DNA of 11,017 nt from positions 1-11,017 of the forward strand of contig JAAEEW010000188.1 in assembly GCA_013415595.1 (NCBI GenBank), written 5' to 3'. Each line of letters starts with the position of its first letter. The first letter of the stretch is position 1. Origin of the DNA: Methanosarcinales archaeon. Its GTDB lineage: Archaea; Halobacteriota; Methanosarcinia; Methanotrichales; Methanotrichaceae. The notes beneath the pieces were generated by a model. That model saw only the letters and a program-made list of their open reading frames with translations, ran no database searches and had not been told where the DNA came from. A program made the position numbers and the translations under genes. Positions 1 through 6,842 of the stretch are shown here, piece by piece.

Positions 1-11
1 AATAAATCACT

Positions 12-847
12 ATGCTCAAGTCGTTCAAGTACCGAATCTATCCCACCAGGTCCCAGAGATCGAGGATGGAGCGGACGCTTGACTTGTGCAGATGGGTCTA
101 TAATCAGACCATTGTATACAGAAAGAAGGCCTGGGAAGAAGAAGGCAAATCTACCTCGAAATATGAGACTCACAACCTGCTTCCTGGCTGGAAGGTAGAA
201 CGACCTGAATTGAACGAAGTCCATTCCCAGGTCCTCCAGAACGTCCAGGAACGGGTCGAATTAGCATTCAAAGCGTTCTTTAGACGGGTGAAATCCGGTG
301 AGAAACCAGGCTATCCCAGGTTCAGGGGGTGGGGTTGGTACGATTCGTTCACCTAATCCCCAGTCGGGGTTTAAGATTGAAGCTGGAACCCCTTGAGCGG
401 AATAAAGCTCTCAAAGTCGTCCAGCAGGTTCATGAGCGGATCGCCAACCGAAGATACGATTTCATTCATCAACTCAGTTGCAGCCTGGTCGATAGGTTCG
501 GTCTAATTGCCTTTGAAGATCTGAGCATTAAGAATATGCTCCAAAACCACCACCTGGCCAAAAGCATATCTGACGCGGCCTGGATGATGCTGGTAATAAC
601 CACTTCGTACAAGGCTGAAAGCGCCGGTTCGAAGGCGGTACTGGTAGATCCCAGGAACACAAGTCAGCTATGCTCCAGATGTGGTCTAAAGGTTCAAAAG
701 TCGCTATCTGATCGGACCCATGAATGTCCACAGTGTGGGCTCTCCATCAATCGAGATTGGAACGCAGCAATCAACATACTCAGACTGGGGCTACAGTCTG
801 TTGGCATAGGAAGCCATAGAAGCCTCGCCCTTCAGGGCGGGGAGTAG
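12..847 (+). pseudogene. tnpB: Decayed TnpB (IS200/IS605-family RNA-guided nuclease), frameshifted and internally deleted
   Basis: TnpB is the RNA-guided DNA nuclease of IS200/IS605 elements. The first part (12-356) has the family N-terminus (YRIYPT, then HSQVLQNVQERV and a GYPRFRG motif near the break). It hits TAA at 354-356. In the next frame the expected continuation (PQSGFKIE, from 358) is read, then TGA at 394. From about 395 a third frame (PLERNKALKVVQ, HERIANRR) runs to TAG at 847 and carries the RuvC-II Glu (FEDLSI, codon 515-517), a CSRC/CPQC zinc finger (671-682 and 725-736) and the RuvC-III Asp (NRDWNAA, codon 755-757). The two shifts fit single-base insertions near 354-357 and 393-394. 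Intact members have about 370-400 residues; here about 265 remain. The missing 100-130 residues include the segment with the RuvC-I Asp, so no active nuclease can be made. No tnpA is present. Base composition is less GC-rich than the neighbouring genes. Family assignment is secure. Confidence 0.9.
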
Positions 848-852
848 TCACT
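780..852 (+). ncRNA. Likely omega-RNA (reRNA) 3' scaffold / right end of the IS200/IS605 element
   Basis: The end of tnpB contains a strong hairpin: a 9-bp stem, 823-831 pairing with 834-842 with one G-U pair, and a two-base loop. It lies just before and into the stop codon at 845-847. In this family the right end, overlapping the tnpB 3' end, encodes the scaffold of the guide RNA, and the genomic DNA just past the element serves as guide. The element end is put at about 848-852 (TCACT) because the same five bases occur at 7-11, just before the tnpB start. The 5' limit of the RNA cannot be seen; 780 is nominal. If still transcribed, the guide would be roughly 853-872. The hairpin is seen; the RNA role is inferred from the family. 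Confidence 0.5.
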
Positions 853-1075
853 GTATAAATCTGCTTTCCCGGCGGGAGAGGATGAGGATCGAACGCCAGG
901 AGCGGGGAGCCGGGAGCTGATAGTGATTGAGGGAGCAACGACCGGGCATCGCCGACCGGGGAAAAATGGCAAAGGGAAAGGGAGAGCGCCATAGCCATGA
1001 GGACGAAGGCCATGAGCCGGCGAGAATTCCCAGGACCGGGCTGCTGGCAAAGATCTTTAACTTTTCACGAACCAT
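853..1075 (-). pseudogene. Possible truncated, frameshifted N-terminus of an exported or membrane protein
   Basis: On the minus strand an ATG at 1075-1073 follows AGGAG (1083-1079, three-base spacing) and reads MVREKLKIFASSPVLGILAG for 20 codons to 1016. Dropping two bases (1015-1014) and continuing from ATG 1013 gives MAFVLMAMALSLSL. Together the halves form a basic N-terminus plus one unbroken hydrophobic helix, as in a signal peptide or anchor. A single lost base, for example GGCCTC reduced to GGCTC, would explain the shift. The reading continues without a stop up to the insertion element end near 852, so the element could have cut the gene. The remaining residues match no family I recognise. 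Against it: its start lies only 11 bases from the divergent start at 1087, leaving no room for two promoters. Gene remnant by inference only. Confidence 0.35.
1054..1062 (+). promoter_or_regulatory. Weak candidate TATA box for the SAM hydrolase gene
   Basis: A run CTTTAACTT preceded by purine-rich GCAAAG lies about 26-30 bases before the ATG at 1087. This spacing would give a leaderless or nearly leaderless mRNA, in keeping with the lack of a Shine-Dalgarno site before either 1087 or the alternative GTG at 1102. The match to the archaeal consensus is poor. Confidence 0.25.
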
Positions 1076-1086
1076 TTTCTCCTGAC

Positions 1087-2025
1087 ATGGCCGAAAACAG
1101 GGTGACGATATGCCGGGCGCTCTTCTTCCTGGCCCTGGCAATCCTCTCCGGCTGCCTGGGCGACCGGGAGGAGGCAGTGGGTGAGGGGGAGGGCAATGCC
1201 GGGGCCATCGGGCTGGTGGCCGTGCTGACCGATTACGGAACCTCCGGATTTGCCGCCGGATCCCTGGTGGGGGCCATCTACTCCGCCAATCCCTCGGCCA
1301 GGGTGGCCACCATCACCCACCAGGTGAGCCCCTTCGACGTGGCCGAGGGATCCTACATCCTGGCTGCCGCGGCCAAGGAGTTCCCGCCGGGAACGGTCTT
1401 CGTGGCCGGGGTGGACCCCGGGGTGGGGACCAGGCGGCGGTCCATAGTGCTGGTCACCAGCGACGGCAAGACCTTCGTCGGGCCGGACAACGGCATATTC
1501 ACCGGGGTGATGGACAAGCTGGGCGTGGAAAGGGTCTACGAGATCGAGAACAGCGACCTTCTTCGCCCGGGAACGGTCTCCACCTCCTTCCACGGCCGGG
1601 ACATCTACGGGCCGGTGGCCGCCCACCTCTCCGCCGGCATGAAGGCAAGCGTTGTGGGACCGGAGATATGGGACCCGGTCCGCCTGCCCGTGACCAGCCC
1701 GGCCATGACCGGCCAGGGCATACAGGGCTCGGTGGTGAACATCGACAACTTCGGCAACCTGATGACCAACATCCCCGGCCAGCTTCTGGACCAGGCTGGA
1801 CTGAAGCAGGGCAACGTGCTGATAGTGACGGTCGGCAACCGCAGCAACATCATGTCCTTTGCCTCCACCTACGGCGACGTCCAGGAAGGGGCCTGGGTGA
1901 CCTTCGTCAGCGCGGAAGGAACGGTGGAGATCGCCCGAAACCAGGCCAGCGCGGCCGGCGACCTGGGGGCCAGGGTGGGAGACGGGGTGTGGATGACCGG
2001 GGTGCAGAGAAATACAGGAGACTGA
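1087..2025 (+). CDS. SAM hydrolase (SAM hydroxide adenosyltransferase, DUF62 family) with lipoprotein signal
   Basis: Family members split S-adenosylmethionine with water into adenosine and methionine and are related to fluorinase and chlorinase. From ATG 1087 the protein has 312 residues. The conserved blocks are present in order: LTDYG (47-51), VDPGVG (109-114), GPDNG (132-136), FHGRD (168-172) and NIDNFGN (218-224). Asp110, Arg117 and His169 have the same 7 and 52 residue spacings as the Asp-Arg-His triad reported for the Pyrococcus horikoshii hydrolase, so it should be active as a hydrolase rather than a halogenase. The unusual part is the N-terminus: a hydrophobic stretch (about 8-22) ending in the lipobox LSGC (20-23), then an acidic Gly/Glu linker. 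Family members normally begin right at the LTD motif. A GTG at 1216 would give such a cytoplasmic form, but it has no ribosome binding site. GTG 1102 is a third possible start. The next gene is convergent, so it is probably transcribed alone. Confidence 0.85.
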   Translation: MAENRVTICRALFFLALAILSGCLGDREEAVGEGEGNAGAIGLVAVLTDYGTSGFAAGSLVGAIYSANPSARVATITHQVSPFDVAEGSYILAAAAKEFPPGTVFVAGVDPGVGTRRRSIVLVTSDGKTFVGPDNGIFTGVMDKLGVERVYEIENSDLLRPGTVSTSFHGRDIYGPVAAHLSAGMKASVVGPEIWDPVRLPVTSPAMTGQGIQGSVVNIDNFGNLMTNIPGQLLDQAGLKQGNVLIVTVGNRSNIMSFASTYGDVQEGAWVTFVSAEGTVEIARNQASAAGDLGARVGDGVWMTGVQRNTGD

Positions 2026-2183
2026 ACAGGGAAAACCGATAGCCTGAGACGCTGGACAGGGCGAAGAAAGAAGAGAGGGGGCCAGACGACCGGCAAAGGC
2101 CCCTGAAAAGGATGAAGCCTGGCAGGCCAGCACAGCCGGGCCCGGGGCTCCATCCTCCCCGGAGGACCCGGAAGATTGGCTTA

Positions 2184-2828
2184 TCACATGAACTCGAAGG
2201 AGCCCACGATGGTCCTGCCGTGCGCCTCCAGATCCGGGTATCTCTCCGCCAGGGCGTTGAAGGTTATCAGATAGGCTCTGTTCTCCTTCACCACCATCAC
2301 CTGCAGGACCTTGAACGCCCCCTGGTCCACGGTGTAGACCATCTCCCTGGCCGCAATTCCAGAGATGGCGATCTGCTGGTCAGATAGAACCTGCAAGTCC
2401 GGATGGTCGGACCTCAGGCTGCTCAGAGCTGCCTGCACGTACTGATCCAGGGTCAGTGCCTCGGAGAGCTCTTCCACCTGGACCACCACGTAATTCTGAG
2501 GATCCTCCATATCCTCCCCGGGGGCCAGGAATCCGGCCACCATGCCCATCTCGTTGGGGTCGGGCTCAGCCGCCTCCCAGCCTTCTGGATATTTGGCAGA
2601 AAATCCGTACTCCTGGTTCTCGTAAAGCCACAGGGACTGCAGGCCTGAGATTCCAACAGCGCCTGAGGTATCCACCGGGGCCTCCTCAGCCTCGCCGCCG
2701 TCGGATGAATCCGTTTCGTTGTCGTCTGATGACGGTGCAGGGCAGCTCTGGGCACAGGCAGCTCCAACGGCTGCACCTATGGCCAGCAGCACAAGCATGG
2801 CCAGAAGAATTCCGTGTCTAAATGACAT
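2184..2828 (-). CDS. Secreted PsbP/DUF1795-like protein
   Basis: 214 residues. Residues 8-24 are a hydrophobic signal sequence; cleavage is likely at the ACA-QS site (after 26), though Cys25 or Cys29 could be lipid-anchored. A linker rich in Asp, Glu and Ser follows (31-52). The C-terminal domain (about 65-214) opens with LYENQEYGFSAKYPEGWE, the pattern seen at the start of PsbP-like and DUF1795/DcrB-like domains, and ends in strands typical of that fold (VYTVDQGAFKVLQVMVV, RAYLITFNA, IVGSFEF). These are small extracellular domains of mostly unknown function, so only a location outside the membrane can be proposed. GGAGG at 2839-2835 with six-base spacing supports the ATG at 2828. The gene converges with the SAM hydrolase across 158 bases. 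That gap holds a pyrimidine-rich run on this strand (about 2082-2061) and a 6-bp GC hairpin (2142-2147 with 2157-2162), either of which might end transcription. Confidence 0.75.
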   Translation of the reverse strand: MSFRHGILLAMLVLLAIGAAVGAACAQSCPAPSSDDNETDSSDGGEAEEAPVDTSGAVGISGLQSLWLYENQEYGFSAKYPEGWEAAEPDPNEMGMVAGFLAPGEDMEDPQNYVVVQVEELSEALTLDQYVQAALSSLRSDHPDLQVLSDQQIAISGIAAREMVYTVDQGAFKVLQVMVVKENRAYLITFNALAERYPDLEAHGRTIVGSFEFM

Positions 2829-2861
2829 AATGGGCCTCCATGAGACCGTATTTTCCCGGGC

Positions 2862-2870
2862 AAATTTATG
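2862..2870 (-). promoter_or_regulatory. Candidate TATA box for the PsbP-like gene
   Basis: Read on the minus strand, CATAAATTT lies about 35-40 bases before the ATG at 2828. Transcription would begin near 2840, giving a very short leader that begins about at the Shine-Dalgarno site (2839-2835). Confidence 0.45.
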
Positions 2871-2956
2871 TCTGGTTTGAGGTAATAAAGCCCTACGTCG
2901 ACCTGGAAATCCCCGGAGCAGCCGGCAGCGTTTCAGGATGAGAACGTCCTTTTGGG

Positions 2957-2992
2957 AAAAAAGAGATGAGGGGCCTCCCCGATGGGAGGGCC
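2957..2992 (-). terminator. Hairpin plus T-run terminator at the end of the por-purO-ftr operon
   Basis: On the minus strand, an 8-bp GC stem with one bulged G (2992-2984 with 2979-2972) and a four-base loop overlaps the ftr stop codon. It is followed after about 10 bases by six T residues (2962-2957). Archaeal RNA polymerase stops at T-runs, and the position at the end of the last operon gene fits. Confidence 0.6.
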
Positions 2993-3882
2993 TACTGCAG
3001 GATCTTATGCAGGTGGAAGTGGTGGGGCCCCAGCTTCCCGCCGAAGTTGCCGGCGGATATGCGCAGCACTCCGGGAACGGTACAGGCGGCCTCGATTCCA
3101 GCCTTCATGGCCTCCTCGATGACCTCCCTGCTCACACCGTTGATCACGATCTCGTAGACCGAGGAGACCTCCTCGGGCAGGGTACAGGTGCCGTCCTCCC
3201 TCAGTGAAGGACAGAAAGAGGCGTTGGTGGAGGCTTTCAGGAACTTGTACTTGCTTCCCACCTTGGACCCGCTGGCCACCACTCCGCCGGGAAACGGGGT
3301 GATGGTTCCCTTCCTCTTGGCAATCTCGTCCACAGCCACCTCGGCTGCGGTCAGGGCTGCGGCCTGGTTCTGGGCCTCGATGTAGAAGTTGCCCCCGGCA
3401 ATGCCATCCACCGCACCGAAGAAGTGCTCGGTTAGGAAGTCTCCCTCCATGAGGGGGATCTTGCACATGGTCCGGCCCTTCAAATCGATGTCACACTGGT
3501 GACCGTCTCCGAAGTACCCCAGCTTCTTGCCGGTATCGAACTGCTTCTCCGCCTCCGGCAGGCCGTTGAAGACCGCCGTGGTGGGAGCGGTCAGCACGCA
3601 CTGGCCGATTCTATTCAGGAGGGACATCTCCAGGTTCTTGTAGCCCATGTTGCAGATCTGAATGTAGACCCCCGGCCTCCCGTCTGGAGTCTGGTCCGCG
3701 GGGACTATGCACTCTATTCCCGCCTCCGCTGGACAGCCTATCACCGAGGTGCCAAATCCTGTAGCCTCCTGGGCTGCTGAAACAGCCCAGCGCTGGGATA
3801 TGGCAGTTATAAGCACCCTTGCAATCTTAATCGGGAAACCCTCTGCGAAGGTATCCTCTATCTCAACACCGTTTATCTCCAT
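2992..3882 (-). CDS. ftr: Formylmethanofuran:tetrahydromethanopterin N-formyltransferase
   Basis: Ftr moves the formyl group between formylmethanofuran and tetrahydromethano(sarcina)pterin. This is the second step of CO2 reduction to methane, and reversible, so in an acetate-user it can also supply C1 units or electrons. The protein has 296 residues, matching the usual 297. The N-terminus (MEINGVEIEDTFAEGFPIKI), ATGFGTSVIGCPAEAGIE, the GYFGDGHQCD region and the C-terminal GNFGGKLGPHHFHL block are typical of the family. I chose ATG 3882 because the family starts at MEINGVEIED and GTGAT, complementary to the 16S rRNA 3' end, lies five bases upstream; a TTG two codons earlier (3888) is less likely. 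It lies 14 bases behind purO as the last gene of the operon. The stop is TAG, inside the terminator hairpin. Confidence 0.97.
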   Translation of the reverse strand: MEINGVEIEDTFAEGFPIKIARVLITAISQRWAVSAAQEATGFGTSVIGCPAEAGIECIVPADQTPDGRPGVYIQICNMGYKNLEMSLLNRIGQCVLTAPTTAVFNGLPEAEKQFDTGKKLGYFGDGHQCDIDLKGRTMCKIPLMEGDFLTEHFFGAVDGIAGGNFYIEAQNQAAALTAAEVAVDEIAKRKGTITPFPGGVVASGSKVGSKYKFLKASTNASFCPSLREDGTCTLPEEVSSVYEIVINGVSREVIEEAMKAGIEAACTVPGVLRISAGNFGGKLGPHHFHLHKILQ

Positions 3883-3896
3883 CCCCAATCACGCTC

Positions 3897-4496
3897 TCAT
3901 CTTGGATTGTAAACCGCCAGATCGTAACCCCGGTCGCTTTGCATGGCGGCAGCCGAGCAGACCGGCAGCTTCAGAGGCAGGCCGTATGCCGCCCGGGCCA
4001 GGGAGCTGGCGTCCCTGCCGGCCATGTCCAGGGCCTCGAACTCCGTCTTCTCATAGGTGGCCACCATATAGGCATCCCCGTCCTCCAGGTGGAAGGACTT
4101 CGCCCGCACCTCGTCCGCCGAGGCGATTCCGAGGATCGCCTCCTCCCCCCTGACCGCTCCGGCGATGCGGGGGGTCTTCAGCTCATCCCTCTCGTAGCCG
4201 TAGGCCACCAGGGAGAGGGCGATGGCATCCAGGGGCTTCGAGCCATCCGAGATGCGCTCGAAGATCATGTCCGTGTGGTCCCCGTTGGAGACCACGGCGA
4301 AGCCATCCTGCGCCCGGATGCAGTTGTAGGCGATGTAGGGGTTCCTGGCCAGGTCGGCGGGGTCCCGGGGAGAGACCATCACGCCTGACCCGCACACCTG
4401 GGCGCTGCGGTTGGGAAATGACCGGGAGGAAACCCGGTAGGCCACCCAGCTTTGGCCGCCGGTCCGGCCGACCAGCACGATCCTTCCCACATACAT
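3897..4496 (-). CDS. purO: Archaeal IMP cyclohydrolase PurO
   Basis: PurO closes the ring of FAICAR to give IMP, the last step of de novo purine synthesis. It replaces the bacterial PurH cyclohydrolase domain and is found in archaea. The protein has 199 residues, close to the roughly 200 of the Methanothermobacter enzyme. Recognisable blocks are MYVGRIVLVGR at the start, RVSSRSFPNR (21-30), NPYIAYNCIR (52-61) and NGDHTDMIFERI (71-82). It sits 24 bases after porB and 14 before ftr, so it is probably made from the por transcript. The gap upstream contains GGAG about 10 bases before the ATG and a TATA-like GATATAAA touching the ATG, too close to be its own promoter. I see no damage or unusual residues. 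Confidence 0.93.
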   Translation of the reverse strand: MYVGRIVLVGRTGGQSWVAYRVSSRSFPNRSAQVCGSGVMVSPRDPADLARNPYIAYNCIRAQDGFAVVSNGDHTDMIFERISDGSKPLDAIALSLVAYGYERDELKTPRIAGAVRGEEAILGIASADEVRAKSFHLEDGDAYMVATYEKTEFEALDMAGRDASSLARAAYGLPLKLPVCSAAAMQSDRGYDLAVYNPR

Positions 4497-4520
4497 TTTA
4501 TATCAGTCTCCGTCTGCCGC

Positions 4521-5396
4521 CTAATCCAGCAGTCCATACTTCACGGCGTTGGCGTCGGCCATGGCCTGGATCTGCTTGATTATCTCCGCGCCACCTTCTT
4601 TGCGGAACAGGTGCCTGTACCGGCCCTGGGCCTTCAGGTATTCCTCCACCGGCTTCTTGGAGCGGATCTTCTTGACCTCTCCCAGCTTGCCGTCCACGTA
4701 CTCGTAAAGTGGCCATAGGCAGGTCTCCACCACCAGCCTGGACAGCTCGATGGTGTTTCCGGCCTCAAAGGTCCACCCGGTGATGCAGGGGGCGTTGACC
4801 TGGATGTAGGCCGGCCCGGGAATGGCCAGGGCCCGCTTCACCTTTCTTCGCAGGTCCACGGGATAGGCCACCGAGGCGGTAGCCACGTAGGGGACCCGGT
4901 GGGCCACTGCAATGGCCGGCATGTCCTTCTTGGGACGGGGGTTGCCGAAGCTGACCTTCCCTGCCGGGGTGGTGGTGGTGTGGGTGAAGTAAGGGGTGGA
5001 GCTGCTCCTCTGAACTCCGGTGTTCATGTAGGCCTCGTTGTCGTAGCAGATGTACTTGACATTGTGGCCCCGGTCGAACATTCCGGAGATGCATCCCATG
5101 CCGATGTCGAAGGTGCTTCCGTCGCCTCCGATCACCAGCACGTTGGTGTCCTTCTTGCCAAAGCGCTTCAGTGCGGCCTCCACTCCGGAGGCCACTGCGG
5201 CCGCATTCTCGAACAGGGAGTGGATCCAGGCCACTTCCCAGGCGCTCTCCGGATAGGGTGTGGATACCACTTCCAGACAGCCGGTTGGCGAGGCTACGAC
5301 GGTGTTTGGACCGGCGGCATCGAGAATCAGCTTGACCGTCGTGGGCATGGCGCATCCTGCGCAGGCCCGGTGCCCGGGTGCAAAGAGATTTTGCAT
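4521..5396 (-). CDS. porB: Pyruvate synthase (pyruvate:ferredoxin oxidoreductase) subunit beta
   Basis: The beta subunit binds thiamine diphosphate and the proximal 4Fe-4S cluster of the enzyme that carboxylates acetyl-CoA to pyruvate with reduced ferredoxin. The protein has 291 residues from ATG 5396. Four Cys expected to hold the cluster are present: Cys12 and Cys15 (CAGC), Cys40 (PTGC) and Cys204 (APCITGW). The thiamine diphosphate motif is GGDGS (90-94) with the later Asn at 120 (CYDNEAY). The start was chosen because AGGAGG (5409-5404) lies seven bases before ATG 5396; a TTG at 5402 would leave only one base of spacing. The Shine-Dalgarno site overlaps the porA stop codon, pointing to translational coupling. 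It ends in TAG. Confidence 0.96.
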   Translation of the reverse strand: MQNLFAPGHRACAGCAMPTTVKLILDAAGPNTVVASPTGCLEVVSTPYPESAWEVAWIHSLFENAAAVASGVEAALKRFGKKDTNVLVIGGDGSTFDIGMGCISGMFDRGHNVKYICYDNEAYMNTGVQRSSSTPYFTHTTTTPAGKVSFGNPRPKKDMPAIAVAHRVPYVATASVAYPVDLRRKVKRALAIPGPAYIQVNAPCITGWTFEAGNTIELSRLVVETCLWPLYEYVDGKLGEVKKIRSKKPVEEYLKAQGRYRHLFRKEGGAEIIKQIQAMADANAVKYGLLD

Positions 5397-5407
5397 CTTC
5401 AATCCTC

Positions 5408-6583
5408 CTAAAGGAGTTCCTCCTTGAGGTCGAGGAACCCATACTCTGTCTCTATGCCGTCCTTTGCCGATCTGGCCAGGTCCACGATCTTTCGGATCTC
5501 CCTGGTGGTTATGTCCCGGCCGCCCAGGCCGGCAGAAAATCCGATGATGGGAGGCATGTCTCTGTAGTTGTACAGCCCGCCCTTGAGATCGGTCAGGAGC
5601 GCGGCCTGGGTGCCGATGGTCACGTCCTTCTCCACCACTGCCACCACGTCTGCGTCCTTCAGGGCCGCCCTCAGAGCCTCGATGGGGAAGGGCCGGTAGC
5701 TTCTGACCTTGACCAGTCCGACCTTGTTGCCTTCCTCTCGCAGCTCATCTATGACGTCTTTTATGGTGCCCACGACCGAGCCCATGGTCACGATCAGGAC
5801 CTCGGCGCCGTCTGCCTGATAGGTATCGATCAGGCCGCCGTAGTACCTGCCGGAGAGCTCGGCGAACTCCCTGGCCGCCTCCTCGATCTTCTTCTTGGCC
5901 TGCTCGTGAGCCCGGAACTGCATGGCCCGAATCTCGGTGTACATGCTGGGATCGACGAAGGCTCCGAAGGTCTTTGGTTTGGATGGGTCCAGGACCACGC
6001 CTGGCCTGTAGGGCGGCAGATATTTGCTCACCATCTCTTTGTCCAGCAGCTCCACCGGCTCATAGACGTGGGTCAAAATGAATCCGTCCATGCACACCAT
6101 GGAGGGCAGCAGTATGTCCGGGTCCTCGGAGATCTTGAAAGCCTGAGGGGTCATATCCACGGCCTCCTGGACGTTCTCCGCGTAGAGCTGTATCCAGCCC
6201 GAGTCCCTGGCACCGACGCTGTCCTGCTGGTCGTTCCAGATGTTAAGGGGCGCCCCCAGGGCCCGGTTGGCCACGGTCATGACGATGGGCAGCCTCATCC
6301 CCGATGCGTTGTACAAAACCTCCCACATCAGGGCCAGCCCCTGACTGGTGGTGGAGGAGTAAGACCTCGCGCCCACCGCACTGGAGCCCACCAGTGAAGA
6401 TAGGGCGGAGAATTCCGAATCCACCGTGAGGAACTCGGTGTCTAGCTTGCCGTCGGCCACGAACTGGGATAGGTGCTCCACAATGTGGGTTTGAGGGGTA
6501 ATTGGGTATGCGGAAATCACGTCGGGAGCGCAGCACATTACAGCGTGAGCCACAGCATGGGATCCTTCTACAACCTTCATCAT
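5408..6583 (-). CDS. porA: Pyruvate synthase subunit alpha
   Basis: PorA carries the pyrimidine-binding part of the thiamine diphosphate site and the substrate pocket. The protein has 391 residues, normal for the separate alpha subunit. It shows SAYPITPQT (24-32), the hallmark of 2-oxoacid:ferredoxin oxidoreductase alpha subunits, then EFLTVDSEFSALSSLVGSSAVGARSYSSTTSQGL, matching the conserved segment that follows in the family, and a C-terminal transketolase-like region (EVLIVTMGSVVGTIKDVIDEL). Two ATG codons stand side by side (6583 and 6580). GGAGGAG within the end of porD provides the ribosome site, and only one base separates the porD stop from this start. It ends in TAG. Pyruvate specificity, rather than 2-oxoglutarate or 2-oxoisovalerate, rests on the G-D-A-B gene order and overall sequence look. 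Confidence 0.95.
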   Translation of the reverse strand: MMKVVEGSHAVAHAVMCCAPDVISAYPITPQTHIVEHLSQFVADGKLDTEFLTVDSEFSALSSLVGSSAVGARSYSSTTSQGLALMWEVLYNASGMRLPIVMTVANRALGAPLNIWNDQQDSVGARDSGWIQLYAENVQEAVDMTPQAFKISEDPDILLPSMVCMDGFILTHVYEPVELLDKEMVSKYLPPYRPGVVLDPSKPKTFGAFVDPSMYTEIRAMQFRAHEQAKKKIEEAAREFAELSGRYYGGLIDTYQADGAEVLIVTMGSVVGTIKDVIDELREEGNKVGLVKVRSYRPFPIEALRAALKDADVVAVVEKDVTIGTQAALLTDLKGGLYNYRDMPPIIGFSAGLGGRDITTREIRKIVDLARSAKDGIETEYGFLDLKEELL

Positions 6584-6584
6584 C

Positions 6585-6842
6585 TTACTTCTCCTCCAGG
6601 ACCATCTCTATCGCCTTGCGGGGACACTCGTGGGCGCAGACGCTGCAGCCCTTGCAGTAGTCCAGATCGGGAACGAACAGGCCGTCCACCTGATGAATGC
6701 AGGACTCAGGACAGTAGATCTCGCAGAGGCTGCATTTGATGCATTTCTTGTGATCGACAACCGGCACAAATGTACGCCAGGCGCCCGTCTTGGTAATGCG
6801 GGTGCTTCCCGGCTCCACCAATGCAGCTACTGTAAGCTTCAT
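6585..6842 (-). CDS. porD: Pyruvate synthase subunit delta (2x[4Fe-4S] ferredoxin)
   Basis: An 85-residue ferredoxin-like subunit that passes electrons between external ferredoxin and the beta-subunit cluster. It has two classical cluster motifs: Cys34-37-40-44 (CxxCxxCxxxCP) and Cys63-66-69-73 (CxxCxxCxxxCP). An extra Cys48 lies just after the first set. The N-terminal 30 residues (GAWRTFVPVVD) match the delta-subunit extension rather than a free ferredoxin. The ATG overlaps the porG stop in an ATGA arrangement, indicating coupled translation, and the stop lies one base before porA. Confidence 0.95.
   Translation of the reverse strand: MKLTVAALVEPGSTRITKTGAWRTFVPVVDHKKCIKCSLCEIYCPESCIHQVDGLFVPDLDYCKGCSVCAHECPRKAIEMVLEEK

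Noticed and set aside
997..1086. Upstream extension of the SAM hydrolase frame to ATG 997
   Set aside because: The extra 30 residues have no family likeness and would bury the lipoprotein signal inside the protein; ATG 1087 puts the signal at the N-terminus.
1057..2187. Minus-strand open frame of 376 codons opposite the SAM hydrolase
   Set aside because: It is longer than the real gene but reads as His/Gly/Pro-rich low-complexity sequence with no domain; the plus-strand frame holds all the conserved DUF62 motifs. Long antisense frames are common in GC-rich DNA.
4497..4504. TATA-like GATATAAA before purO as a separate promoter
   Set aside because: It touches the purO start codon, so any RNA started from it would begin inside the gene.
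5378..6397. Plus-strand open frame of 339 codons across porA
   Set aside because: Antisense shadow of a well-conserved gene; composition rich in His, Gly and Leu with no recognisable family.
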